From: Inquilinus sp. KBS0705 | GTDB taxonomy: Bacteria; Bacteroidota; Bacteroidia; Sphingobacteriales; Sphingobacteriaceae | NCBI GenBank assembly: GCA_005938025.2 | Contig: VCCI02000001.1 | Span: 1,674,001-1,738,000 of the forward strand | Length of the DNA: 64,000 bases | Direction: 5' to 3' | Shown here: piece after piece, positions 18,060 through 26,829 of the stretch | Numbering within the stretch: the first letter of the stretch is position 1 | How the letters are laid out: each line of letters starts with the position of its first letter | Made by a program: the position numbers and the translations under genes | The notes under the pieces: model-generated | The model's input: only the letters and a program-made list of their open reading frames with translations | Databases searched by the model: none | Told to the model about the DNA's origin: nothing

Positions 18060-20612
18060 ATGGATACTACAAACTATAAAAGAAAAACAAATGTTGCCTG
18101 GCTGTTTAAAATGGCCCTGCGCGATAGCCGCCGCAACCGCGGCAGGCTGTTGTTGTTTATATCGTCGATAGTGTTTGGTATTGGCGCGTTGGTAGCCATA
18201 TACTCGTTCAGGTACAATATTCAAAACGATGTAAACGGGCAGGCCGCAACTTTAATAGGTGCCGATTTAACCATTAACGGTAATAAAGAACCTGATGCCA
18301 AACTTCAGCGTTTGCTTGATTCTTTAGGCGGCGACCGCTCGCAGGAGCGCAGCTTTGCCTCAATGGTTTACTTCCCAAAAACACAAGGCACACGGCTGGT
18401 ACAGGTAAGGGCGCTAGAGGGGGCTTTCCCCTATTATGGCGAACTGGAGACGACACCGGTACAGGCAGGCAGAACTTTTAAAAAAGGCAAAAACGCCCTG
18501 GTTGACAAAACCCTGATGCTGCAATTTAACGCCCGAGTTAACGACTCTATAAAGGTTGGCCGGCAATCGTTTTTAATAGTGGGTGTTTTAAACAAAGCGC
18601 CGGGCCAAACGGGCATATCATCGGGTATAGCACCTATTGTTTATATCCCGCTGCAATACCTGCCGCAAACCGGATTAATTGCAAAAGGCAGCCGCATTAA
18701 CTATAACTACTTTTTTAAATTCGGCAACAAAGTTGATGTTGATAAGCTGGCAAAAAAGATAGACCCACAACTGGATAAGGCCGATTACAGCTCGGATACG
18801 GTTGCAAGCCGCAAAGAAAACACAGGCCGCTCTTTTGCCGATCTGTCCAGGTTCCTTTCGCTTGTCGGCTTTATAGCGTTACTATTAGGATGTGTGGGCG
18901 TGGCAAGTGCCATTAACATTTATATCCGCGAAAAAATAGCTTCGATAGCCATTATGCGTTGTATGGGTGTAAAGGCCGCTGAAGCCTTTTTAATTTACCT
19001 GGTACAAATAACCGGCATAGGGCTCATCGGCTCGGTAGCGGGCGCTATATTGGGCACAGGCATACAGCATTTACTGCCCTTGGTATTAAAAGATTTTTTA
19101 CCCATTACCATATCCGTAAGTATATCGTGGCTGGCTATATGGCAAGGCATTGTTTTGGGGGTTATTATATCGGTATTGTTTGCATTGCTGCCACTAATAT
19201 CCATCCGCAATATATCACCCTTAAATACGCTGCGTTTATCATTTGATAGCGTAAGCATCCGGCGCGACCCATTCAGGTGGCTGGTTTATTTACTGGTAGT
19301 ATTGTTTGTAGCATCGTTTGCTTACCTGCAATTAGATGATTGGATGGCGGCAACAGTATTTACCGCAGGCATACTCATCGCGTTTTTAATACTTACCGTT
19401 ATTGCCTGGTTACTCATCCGTTTTACGCGCTTAATTATACGCGGCAGCTGGAGTTATATATGGCGACAGGGCTTTGCCAATTTGTACAGACCAAACAATC
19501 AAACCATTATACTTACGGTTTCTATTGGTTTAAGTACCGCTTTTATATGCACCCTATTTTTAATACAGCAATTGCTTATTAGCCAGGTTACCTTATCGGC
19601 AAGCGGCAATCAATCAAACATGATACTGTTTGATATACAAACCAACCAGGAAAAACCACTGGCCGACCTTACCCGTAAGCAGGGCCTGCCTGTATTGTCG
19701 CAGGTGCCTATTATTGCTATGCGTTTAGAAAAAGTGAACGGCAAAACAGCGGCCGATGTAAAAAAAGACACCACCTTGCGCATATCGCCGCGTGCCTTCT
19801 CTTACGAATACCGGGTCACCTATCGCGATTCGCTTACCTCGTCAGAAGAAGTTACCAGCGGCAAATGGGTAGGCAAGGCAACGCCGGGTGAAGATATACC
19901 TGTATCGGCCGAAGAACGCTTTGCGCAGCGCATAAACGCGCGCGTGGGCGACCACTTGGTTTTTAACGTACAAGGCGTGAGGATGAATGCTATAATAGCC
20001 AGCATACGCAAGGTAAACTGGAACAAAATATCAACGAATTTCCAGATCGTTTTCCCTACCGGGACTCTAGAAGATGCACCGCAGTTTCATGTACTGCTTA
20101 CGCATGTAGCATCAAATCAGCAGTCGGCACAATACCAGCAAGCGGTGGTTAAGCAGTTTCCAAACGTTTCTGTCATCGACCTGGGTTTGGTACTAAGCGT
20201 GTTAGACGAACTTTTGGATAAGATAAGCTATGTGATTAAATTCATGAGCGCATTTAGTATCATCACGGGTATTATTGTGCTGATATCATCGGTACGCTTA
20301 AGCAAGTACCAGCGCATACAGGAGAGTGTTTTGCTACGCACATTAGGCGGCAGCCGTAAGCAGATATTTGCCATAACCGCTTTAGAGTATTTGTTTTTGG
20401 GTACGCTATCGGCCCTTACCGGTATAGTAATAGCCATAGGGTCAAGCTGGTTACTGGCACAGTACAGTTTTAAGATACCTTATGCGATAAACTTTTTGCC
20501 GGTCATCATCATCTTTTTTAGCATAACATTGTTAACAGTAATAATAGGGCTGCTAAACAGCCGCGGAATTTTAAACAGGCCGCCGCTGGAGGTTTTGCGG
20601 TCAAACACCTAA
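18060..20612 (+). CDS. ABC transporter permease, YbbP/FtsX family
   Basis: 850 residues. A first helix (LLLFISSIVFGIGALVAIYSF) is followed by a large periplasmic MacB-PCD-like domain (VLVDKTLMLQFNARVNDSIKVG is its central part), then two FtsX four-helix modules (LSLVGFIALLLGCVGVASAI and ISYVIKFMSAFSIITGIIVL regions). The doubled FtsX layout is that of YbbP. With the preceding ATPase it should form a MacB-type transporter. It ends 7 nt before the esterase gene. Confidence 0.92.
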   Translation: MDTTNYKRKTNVAWLFKMALRDSRRNRGRLLLFISSIVFGIGALVAIYSFRYNIQNDVNGQAATLIGADLTINGNKEPDAKLQRLLDSLGGDRSQERSFASMVYFPKTQGTRLVQVRALEGAFPYYGELETTPVQAGRTFKKGKNALVDKTLMLQFNARVNDSIKVGRQSFLIVGVLNKAPGQTGISSGIAPIVYIPLQYLPQTGLIAKGSRINYNYFFKFGNKVDVDKLAKKIDPQLDKADYSSDTVASRKENTGRSFADLSRFLSLVGFIALLLGCVGVASAINIYIREKIASIAIMRCMGVKAAEAFLIYLVQITGIGLIGSVAGAILGTGIQHLLPLVLKDFLPITISVSISWLAIWQGIVLGVIISVLFALLPLISIRNISPLNTLRLSFDSVSIRRDPFRWLVYLLVVLFVASFAYLQLDDWMAATVFTAGILIAFLILTVIAWLLIRFTRLIIRGSWSYIWRQGFANLYRPNNQTIILTVSIGLSTAFICTLFLIQQLLISQVTLSASGNQSNMILFDIQTNQEKPLADLTRKQGLPVLSQVPIIAMRLEKVNGKTAADVKKDTTLRISPRAFSYEYRVTYRDSLTSSEEVTSGKWVGKATPGEDIPVSAEERFAQRINARVGDHLVFNVQGVRMNAIIASIRKVNWNKISTNFQIVFPTGTLEDAPQFHVLLTHVASNQQSAQYQQAVVKQFPNVSVIDLGLVLSVLDELLDKISYVIKFMSAFSIITGIIVLISSVRLSKYQRIQESVLLRTLGGSRKQIFAITALEYLFLGTLSALTGIVIAIGSSWLLAQYSFKIPYAINFLPVIIIFFSITLLTVIIGLLNSRGILNRPPLEVLRSNT

Positions 20613-20619
20613 TATTTAT

Positions 20620-21297
20620 ATGCGCAATCAATTTAAAACAGGCTTAATGGTATTGGCGGTATTAATTACCGGCTGCAACAGTAAAACAACCGATAAAAAA
20701 AGCGATGCCGATACTGATACCACACAAGCCGCGAAAACTGCCGCTACCAAAAACATTTTAGTATTTGGCGATAGCTTAACAGCAGGTTACGGTTTAGATG
20801 ATGCTTCGGAAGCCTTCCCCGGTGTGTTACAAAACAAGATAGACTCGGCAAAATTACCCTACAATGTGATAAACGCGGGCGTTAGCGGCGAAACATCAGC
20901 GGGGGGCAGGGCTCGCATAGCCTGGACGCTTAAACAACCCGTTGATATTTTTGTACTTGAACTGGGTGCTAATGATGGCCTGCGCGGCCTGCCCGTGAAA
21001 CAAACTACCGAAAACCTGCAGTTTATTATTAATACGGTAAAGGCAAAGTATCCTAAAGCAAAATTGGTATTGTTAGGTATGCTGGTGCCGCCAAACATGG
21101 GTGCCGACTATGCTAATAACTTTAAAAATATCTTCCCCCAGCTAGCAGCCAAAAACAACATGACACTGATGCCCTTTTTATTGCAGGATGTTGCCGGTGT
21201 GCGCAGCTTAAACCAACCTGACGGTATACACCCTACCGCCGAAGGCGCTAAAATTGTAGGCGCTAATGTTTGGAAAGTAATAAAGGGACTATTATAA
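20620..21297 (+). CDS. tesA: TesA-like GDSL esterase/lysophospholipase lipoprotein
   Basis: 225 residues with a lipobox (LITGC, Cys about residue 19), so it is likely a lipoprotein rather than the periplasmic soluble TesA of E. coli. SGNH blocks are present: FGDSLTAGYGLD (catalytic Ser), GVSGETSAGG, LGANDGLRG (Gly-x-Asn-Asp) and PDGIHPTAEGA (catalytic Asp and His). It hydrolyses acyl esters or thioesters. Genes for this enzyme commonly lie next to ybbA/ybbP, as here. Confidence 0.92.
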   Translation: MRNQFKTGLMVLAVLITGCNSKTTDKKSDADTDTTQAAKTAATKNILVFGDSLTAGYGLDDASEAFPGVLQNKIDSAKLPYNVINAGVSGETSAGGRARIAWTLKQPVDIFVLELGANDGLRGLPVKQTTENLQFIINTVKAKYPKAKLVLLGMLVPPNMGADYANNFKNIFPQLAAKNNMTLMPFLLQDVAGVRSLNQPDGIHPTAEGAKIVGANVWKVIKGLL

Positions 21298-21298
21298 T

Positions 21299-22087
21299 TT
21301 ACGCGTTTACCAGTCCCCTGTCCAGGTGTACGTAACCGCCATCAACATAAACAATTTGCCCGGTGGTATGGCTCGATCTGTTTGATAGCAGGAAAACCAC
21401 CATATTGGCTATCTCTTCCGTAGTGGTCATGCGGTTTTCCAAAGGTATTTTGGCTTCAATCTCCTGGCGTTTTTCTGTGGGGTTAGGCAACGTCTTTATC
21501 CAGCTTTCGTAAAGTGGTGTCCAGCACTCTGCTACTACAACAGCGTTTACGCGTATGCCGTATTTTAACAGTTCAACAGCCCACTCGCGGGTTAGTGCGT
21601 TGCGGCCACCATTTGCAGCGGCATATCCCGATGTATTCCCCTGCCCTGTTTCTGCTGTTTTTGAGGTAATGTTAAGTATCGATCCTTTTGATACTTTTAG
21701 TGCAGGTAAGGCGTAATGGGCAATTAAATAATAATGCACCACATTTTTGTGTAACGATGCCATAAAGCTTTCGTAGTTGCCATTCTCTAAACCCACTCCA
21801 TCATTCACACCGGCATTATTTACCAGCCCGTCAATTCGTCCAAATTTCTCCAAAACCGTTTTTACGGCGTTTTCGCATTCTTCGGGCTTGGTTAGTTCGG
21901 CCACCACCTGGTGTGCCTTACCACCAGCCGCTGCAACGGCATCAACTACAATATTGTTATCCTCTTCGCTCCGGCCAATAATTACAGGCAAGGCGCCTTC
22001 GGTAGCCAGCATTTTAACAATACCCTCGCCTATACCTTTAGCGCCACCCGTTACTATAATTACTTTATCTTTTAATCCCAGATCCAT
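21299..22087 (-). CDS. SDR family sugar dehydrogenase (L-fucose/D-arabinose dehydrogenase-like)
   Basis: 262 residues, Rossmann motif TGGAKGIGEG, NNAG at about residue 90 and catalytic Ser in NITSKTAETGQG. The catalytic Tyr lies in SGYAAANGGRNALTREWA: the position of the invariant Lys (YxxxK) is Asn, encoded AAT. This is unusual for an active SDR. The C-terminus (GQIVYVDGGYVHLDRGL) is normal. Neighbouring fucP and a fumarylacetoacetase-fold enzyme suggest oxidation of L-fucose or D-arabinose to the lactone. It is the last gene of a five-gene operon. Confidence 0.85.
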   Translation of the reverse strand: MDLGLKDKVIIVTGGAKGIGEGIVKMLATEGALPVIIGRSEEDNNIVVDAVAAAGGKAHQVVAELTKPEECENAVKTVLEKFGRIDGLVNNAGVNDGVGLENGNYESFMASLHKNVVHYYLIAHYALPALKVSKGSILNITSKTAETGQGNTSGYAAANGGRNALTREWAVELLKYGIRVNAVVVAECWTPLYESWIKTLPNPTEKRQEIEAKIPLENRMTTTEEIANMVVFLLSNRSSHTTGQIVYVDGGYVHLDRGLVNA

Positions 22088-22102
22088 ATTATTACTATCT
22101 TA

Positions 22103-23380
22103 TTAATGCGAAACAACCATGTCTACTTTTTTCACCTTCAAATTATTGTAGGCAAATATCAATATCCCTATAAAGCAAGCCCCCGGCACCAGATAAGCCA
22201 GCTGTATGTTAGACATATCTGATATACGGCCCATTATAGGCGGGAACACCGCGCCACCCACGATACCCATAATAACCAATGATGAGCCTAATTTTGTTTT
22301 AGCGCCCAGGTCGCGAATGCTTAAAGAGAATATAGTTGGGAACATAATTGACATAAAGAACCAAACCCCCATTAACGAATAAACCGCGACGGTACCTTTT
22401 AAGGTTACAGCCGCTGCTATCAGCGCGATGTTTATAATGCTATATATTACCAACAGCTTTACAGGGTTAATAAACCGCATCAGGAACGTACCGGCAAAGC
22501 GGCCGATCATAAACCCTAAAAATGCTACCGTTAAATAAAACGACGCCGGCTTTTCTTCAAAGCCTGCCACACGCTCGCTAAAACGGATAAAGAAACTGCT
22601 TACACATGATTGTGCGCCTACGTAGAAAAACTCGGCCAGTACGCCGCTCATTAATTGCTTATTCTTTAATAGTTCGGCAATGCGGGCACCTAATGGGCGC
22701 TTATCGTTTTTTACCTCGTCGCTGCTTTCTTCCTGTATCTCGGGGAAGGTGGTGCGCCATATCATAATAGCCACTATAAATACAACTATACTGATGATGA
22801 TATAAGGTATCTGCACAGCCGATGCTTCGGTGTTCAGGTAGGCGTTCAATTGTTCGGCAGACATGCTTTTAGTCTCCGCCGCTGTTAAATTTTTGCCCGA
22901 TAGTATAAATAACCCACCTGCTAATGGTGCCAGCGTAGCCGCCAACCCATTAAACGACTGCGAAAAATTAATACGCTGTGTAGCACTTTCAGCATCGCCA
23001 ATAACGGTTATTAATGGGTTTGCAGCTGTTTCTAAAAATGCAGCACCCGAGAAAACCACAAACAAGGCCCCTAAGAAGAAAGCGTAGTTACGCACCGCGG
23101 CTGCCGGGTAAAACAAAAACGCCCCGAACGAAAACAGCAGCAAGCCAAATATGATGCCGCCTTTATAGCCATATTTTTTCATGAATTGTGCAGCCGGTAT
23201 GGGCAACAAAAAATAGGCAAAGTACGAAGCCGAGTCGATCAACGAGGATTGAAAATCGGTAAGCTGGCAGGCCTTTTTTAAGTGAGGTATCAATATAGGG
23301 TTCAAGTTTAAGGCAAAACCCCATATAAAAAACAAGGACGTAATTAATGCTACGGCTATTAGCTTATTGTCTTTCGGCAT
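22103..23380 (-). CDS. fucP: L-fucose:H+ symporter (FucP family MFS)
   Basis: 425 residues with twelve predicted helices. FFIWGFALNLNPILIPHLKKA, SFNGLAATLAPLAGGLFILSG and MFPTIFSLSIRDLGAKTKLG are characteristic of FucP, where Asp and Glu in helices 1 and 4 couple proton transport (here the fourth-helix ETAANPLITVIG is present). FucP homologues carry L-fucose and also D-arabinose and L-galactose. It is 15 nt from the downstream SDR. Confidence 0.93.
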   Translation of the reverse strand: MPKDNKLIAVALITSLFFIWGFALNLNPILIPHLKKACQLTDFQSSLIDSASYFAYFLLPIPAAQFMKKYGYKGGIIFGLLLFSFGAFLFYPAAAVRNYAFFLGALFVVFSGAAFLETAANPLITVIGDAESATQRINFSQSFNGLAATLAPLAGGLFILSGKNLTAAETKSMSAEQLNAYLNTEASAVQIPYIIISIVVFIVAIMIWRTTFPEIQEESSDEVKNDKRPLGARIAELLKNKQLMSGVLAEFFYVGAQSCVSSFFIRFSERVAGFEEKPASFYLTVAFLGFMIGRFAGTFLMRFINPVKLLVIYSIINIALIAAAVTLKGTVAVYSLMGVWFFMSIMFPTIFSLSIRDLGAKTKLGSSLVIMGIVGGAVFPPIMGRISDMSNIQLAYLVPGACFIGILIFAYNNLKVKKVDMVVSH

Positions 23381-23427
23381 TTTTGTAGTTTAGAATTGGT
23401 TTGGTAATTAGTTGGGCTGAATATAAA

Positions 23428-24654
23428 TTATTTAAACGCAGCTTGTACATCCTTTAAAGAAATTCCGAGCGTTTTTACCGCAATTTCGTTCAATTGCGCC
23501 TCATCCCCTGTAAAATGGAACACCGTATGGTTGTGGGTAAGCTTTGCACCAGGCTTTAAAAACGCTGCCTGCGATACGCTTTCAAGCTCGTAAAATGGCC
23601 CTAATTGGCCACCTGTTGGTAGCACGCCATCGTTATAGGCATTTACCGCATCGCCGGCAAATGCATCGGCATCGGTTTTCCACTCCTGGTTAAGGTAGGT
23701 GGCATAAGCGTTCAAATCGTACACAATAATGGTTAATACCTTATCGTCGGCATCGTAACTGCCTGCCATATTTTTGGCGCGGTTAGGCGGCAAACCCAAT
23801 TTACCGCGCGATTTTCCATCCGCCTTAAACAGTATAACGCCATTGTCATATTTGATACGATTAAACGGTATTTGTCCAAAATAATCTGTTGTGGCTACGC
23901 GACCGGTAACATGCTCGTGGTAGGGCACTATAATGTTGGTTTTTGGGGATGGTTTAAACATATCCAAATTCCAAAGGCAGGGTGCACCTGTTGTTTTGTC
24001 CCAGGCTTTATCGCCGTTGTTGGTAATGGTGCTGCTGGTGGTAAAGGCCACCGCGCTGATGGTATTACCCAGGTCGGTGTTTAACATTTGGCGTATATCG
24101 TGTGTTTGTAATATCTTAACGCTGCGGTCCAGCTTTATTTTTAACAGGGTGTTGGCATAGTTAAGCAGTTCGGTAGTTTTGCTCATGGTTGCCTCTTTAT
24201 CGGTTGCCGATACCAGCGTCCAGCTTTCGTTATCAATAGCGGCCGGGGTATGCCAGTTATTAAATTCCATTTTGGTACCGGGCTTGAAAAACAACGAAAA
24301 TTTGCCACCTTCGGGGCCCAGCCACAAGCGGTCTTCGCCCCCGTAGGCATTCATATGTTCGTCTGGTTTGGCATCAAAGGTTTTATAGTTTATCCAGCCA
24401 AAGCTTTTGCCATTTGCTCCGTTTGCAGTTGATGTAAATACCTTAGCCTGGTATTTAGGTGATACAATAACCTGCCCCTTGCCATCGTCGGTTTTTAGTA
24501 CAATTACGCTATCCTTCTTTTTAAGGAAATCGAGATCATAACCAAATGTGCCTTTACCATCTTCCACGGCGGCGGCGATTGTTTTTTTGGCATCTTGTCC
24601 GCATGATACCAATAGCATAAGTGCTACCGGTAATAATAGTTGGTGGGCTTTCAT
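23428..24654 (-). CDS. Conserved lipoprotein, putative carbohydrate-binding (DUF6786-like)
   Basis: 408 residues with lipobox LLVSC (cleavage before Cys about 18). The body has the look of a galactose-mutarotase-like beta-sandwich protein (NAYGGEDRLWLGPEGGKFSLFF in part, GPFYELESVSQAAFLKPG, LTHNHTVFHF). I assign it to DUF6786 from memory, with moderate certainty. The conserved His residues near the C-terminus (THNHTVFHF) would suit a mutarotase. The position between a dehydratase and fucP suggests action on the same sugar outside the cytoplasm. Confidence 0.7.
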   Translation of the reverse strand: MKAHQLLLPVALMLLVSCGQDAKKTIAAAVEDGKGTFGYDLDFLKKKDSVIVLKTDDGKGQVIVSPKYQAKVFTSTANGANGKSFGWINYKTFDAKPDEHMNAYGGEDRLWLGPEGGKFSLFFKPGTKMEFNNWHTPAAIDNESWTLVSATDKEATMSKTTELLNYANTLLKIKLDRSVKILQTHDIRQMLNTDLGNTISAVAFTTSSTITNNGDKAWDKTTGAPCLWNLDMFKPSPKTNIIVPYHEHVTGRVATTDYFGQIPFNRIKYDNGVILFKADGKSRGKLGLPPNRAKNMAGSYDADDKVLTIIVYDLNAYATYLNQEWKTDADAFAGDAVNAYNDGVLPTGGQLGPFYELESVSQAAFLKPGAKLTHNHTVFHFTGDEAQLNEIAVKTLGISLKDVQAAFK

Positions 24655-24666
24655 TTGATTTAGGGT

Positions 24667-25530
24667 TTATGGGGTGCTTTTATGTTTTGGGTTAATGGCA
24701 ATGGTGTTTATCATGGTACCAATATGGTCTATACTCATTTCTACCACATCGCCGGGCTGTAAAGTAAAGCTTGGCGGTGGCACCAGGCAGGTACCCGTCA
24801 TCAGGAAACATCCCCCCGGAAAATCCATTTCGGCGAATAAATAGCCGGTCAATTCGGTAAACGACCGTTTGATGCGCGATACCGATGTATCATCCTTAAA
24901 CGCCTCCTCCCCGTTTCGGCTGATGGTCATTTTAATGGCTGATGACGCGTCGATAGATGTTTCGCTCACATACAGGCAGGGGCCTAATGCCGCGCTCTTT
25001 TCATATATCTTGGCCTGCGGCAGGTACAAGGCGTTCTCTCCCTCAATACTCCTCGAACTCATATCGTTGCCCACTGTATATCCTTGTATATTGCCATTAG
25101 TATTTACGAACAGGGTCAACTCAGGCTCGGGTACATCCCAGGTCGAATCTGTACGGATATACACCTGCTGCAAATGCCCCGATACACGCGATGGGTTGGC
25201 TTTAAAAAACAGTTCGGGCCGTTCGGCGTCGTAAACCATATCGTACAAGCTGGCCGCCGTTTCAGATTCTTCCATCCGTGCATCCCGGCTTTTTAGGTAG
25301 GTGACACCGGCGGCCCACACCTCCTGCCGGCCAATAGGCGGTAATATATTTTCGGCACTTAGCCAGGCGTCTTTCTCTGCTGCGGTGATAGGGTTTAACC
25401 CGGTTAACAACTTTTGCAAATAACTTTCCAGCTTATCGCGATTGATCAGTATATCCCATTGCCTGTCTACCACAAAAAAACTATTCTCATGCTCAAGCAA
25501 TATGCCTTGTTTAGTTTTGTATAATTTCAT
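24667..25530 (-). CDS. Fumarylacetoacetate hydrolase-fold protein, probable 2-keto-3-deoxy-pentonate/fuconate dehydratase or hydrolase
   Basis: 287 residues. The motifs GVTYLKSRDAR, ELFFKANPSRVSG, DVPEPELTLFVNTNGNIQGY and YTVGNDMSSRSIEG with GPCLYV are those of the subgroup that includes archaeal 2-keto-3-deoxy-D-arabinonate dehydratase; the metal site is formed by the Glu of EPEL and Asp of GNDMSS. The alternative is 2,4-diketo-3-deoxy-L-fuconate hydrolase, another FAH member of fucose pathways. It sits 9 nt after the GH172 gene. Substrate is an inference from neighbours. Confidence 0.85.
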   Translation of the reverse strand: MKLYKTKQGILLEHENSFFVVDRQWDILINRDKLESYLQKLLTGLNPITAAEKDAWLSAENILPPIGRQEVWAAGVTYLKSRDARMEESETAASLYDMVYDAERPELFFKANPSRVSGHLQQVYIRTDSTWDVPEPELTLFVNTNGNIQGYTVGNDMSSRSIEGENALYLPQAKIYEKSAALGPCLYVSETSIDASSAIKMTISRNGEEAFKDDTSVSRIKRSFTELTGYLFAEMDFPGGCFLMTGTCLVPPPSFTLQPGDVVEMSIDHIGTMINTIAINPKHKSTP

Positions 25531-25539
25531 ACCCGCTGC

Positions 25540-26703
25540 TTAATTAACTTCCAGTTCGTCCCTTGTTAGTAGTTTAGGGAACGGCCCGTGCGGTCCTTCC
25601 TGGTACCAAAACACCACCGATGCCAGGTCGTCCTGTAAAGGCAGGTAACGGCCATCGTGCCGCCAGCCTAAAGCCTGCAAAGTAACCTTCAGGTTCTTTT
25701 CAAAACGTATAGGGTCGGTAATATGCCAGCGGTATAGCCCGAAGCGCTGGGCAATGTTATAATGCCCGTCGCCGCGTATTACCTGCGGCAAACCGGTGTA
25801 CGGGCCGCTAAATTCGGTATACTCCGTACCCTCGCTGCCATCGGGCCGCTTTTTGCGGGTATCAAAGTCATACGATCCGCAAAAGTAATCCTCGGTGCCG
25901 GTACCTATTATGGTTGGGAATTTGGTGTCGCCATCCATAAAAAATTTTATCTCGCCCTCGCCCCACCAGCCGTTTTTATTTGAACCATAGGCCAGGTAGG
26001 TACCTACATACTGGCCCTTGCCCTGTATACTATCTACCAGTACATAGTCTTTTTTATAAGGCAGCGGGTTTATCCTCCTGAACTGGGCATGGAAATAAGC
26101 GGCATCATCCGGTACTTTGGTCAGTGTATAATCTACCTGGTAATAAAGCACCATATCCTCGTCATCAATGTTCTCCATGGTAATGCGGCACTTTTTGCGG
26201 AAAGGCATTGGCCAGTAGCAATTGAACGCGCTGCCAGGGTTTACTACTACCGCCAGCGATGTTATGGGCGCGTACTTGCCCCAGCCCATGCAAAAAAAGT
26301 CGCCCACTGGTGCCTCTACAGATGGGGTTGTTTCATCGTCCCAATAAAAGCGGATGATGGAGTAGCGCCAGTTGCCGGTTGGGGTCATCCATATATGTTG
26401 TATAGCACCCTGCCCGTCAATTTCGGCAACGGTGTAGGTAGTGTGTTTTTTGATGGTTACGCTGGGGCTCACTTTCCAGGTTTGGCCCAAATCGCGCGCA
26501 GCCTGCGCGCCGTTTCCGGTTGTGGCCATACCGCCTTTGCCTTTTTCACCCTTAAAATTTTCGGGGCTTATAGACCGGCTCACCGCATCAGACAGGCGGT
26601 AAATGTTGCCCATATTAGCATCAAGCCCATTAAATTTTTGCTGCGCCACGGCAGTTACGGCTAAGGCACAAAGCATGCCCGCCAAAAAAATATGCTTTCT
26701 CAT
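25540..26703 (-). CDS. DUF2961 / glycoside hydrolase family 172 protein
   Basis: 387 residues with signal peptide MRKHIFLAGMLCALAVTAVA. The family core shows IQHIWMTPTGNWRYSIIRFY, GWWGEGEIKFFMDGD and TIIGTGTEDYFCGSYDF, the last holding a conserved acidic residue. GH172 enzymes form jelly-roll oligomers; characterised members include alpha-D-fructofuranosidases and D-arabinofuranosidases. It is first in a minus-strand operon with a permease, dehydrogenase and dehydratase, pointing to export-side release of D-arabinose or a related sugar. Confidence 0.88.
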   Translation of the reverse strand: MRKHIFLAGMLCALAVTAVAQQKFNGLDANMGNIYRLSDAVSRSISPENFKGEKGKGGMATTGNGAQAARDLGQTWKVSPSVTIKKHTTYTVAEIDGQGAIQHIWMTPTGNWRYSIIRFYWDDETTPSVEAPVGDFFCMGWGKYAPITSLAVVVNPGSAFNCYWPMPFRKKCRITMENIDDEDMVLYYQVDYTLTKVPDDAAYFHAQFRRINPLPYKKDYVLVDSIQGKGQYVGTYLAYGSNKNGWWGEGEIKFFMDGDTKFPTIIGTGTEDYFCGSYDFDTRKKRPDGSEGTEYTEFSGPYTGLPQVIRGDGHYNIAQRFGLYRWHITDPIRFEKNLKVTLQALGWRHDGRYLPLQDDLASVVFWYQEGPHGPFPKLLTRDELEVN

Positions 26704-26802
26704 AATTTAGGTTTAACGACTAAATGTAATAAAATAGAAATGAATAAGCAGACAGATTTACAAGCTTATAGCATCATTATTATAAAAGCAATATGGTTTT
26801 GG

Positions 26803-26810
26803 TATCTTTG
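26803..26810 (+). promoter_or_regulatory. Putative -7 box that decides the start of the DEAD-like gene
   Basis: TATCTTTG fits TAnnTTTG and would start transcription near 26817, just upstream of ATG 26830. This argues against the in-frame start at 26692. No clear -33 TTG at 19 nt. Confidence 0.45.
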
Positions 26811-26829
26811 CAGCCTTTATATTTTTAGT

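Noticed and set aside
26692..26829. N-terminal extension of the DEAD-like protein by 46 residues
   Set aside because: A -7 promoter box lies inside it and it overlaps the start of the divergent GH172 gene; ATG 26830 begins at the family N-terminus.
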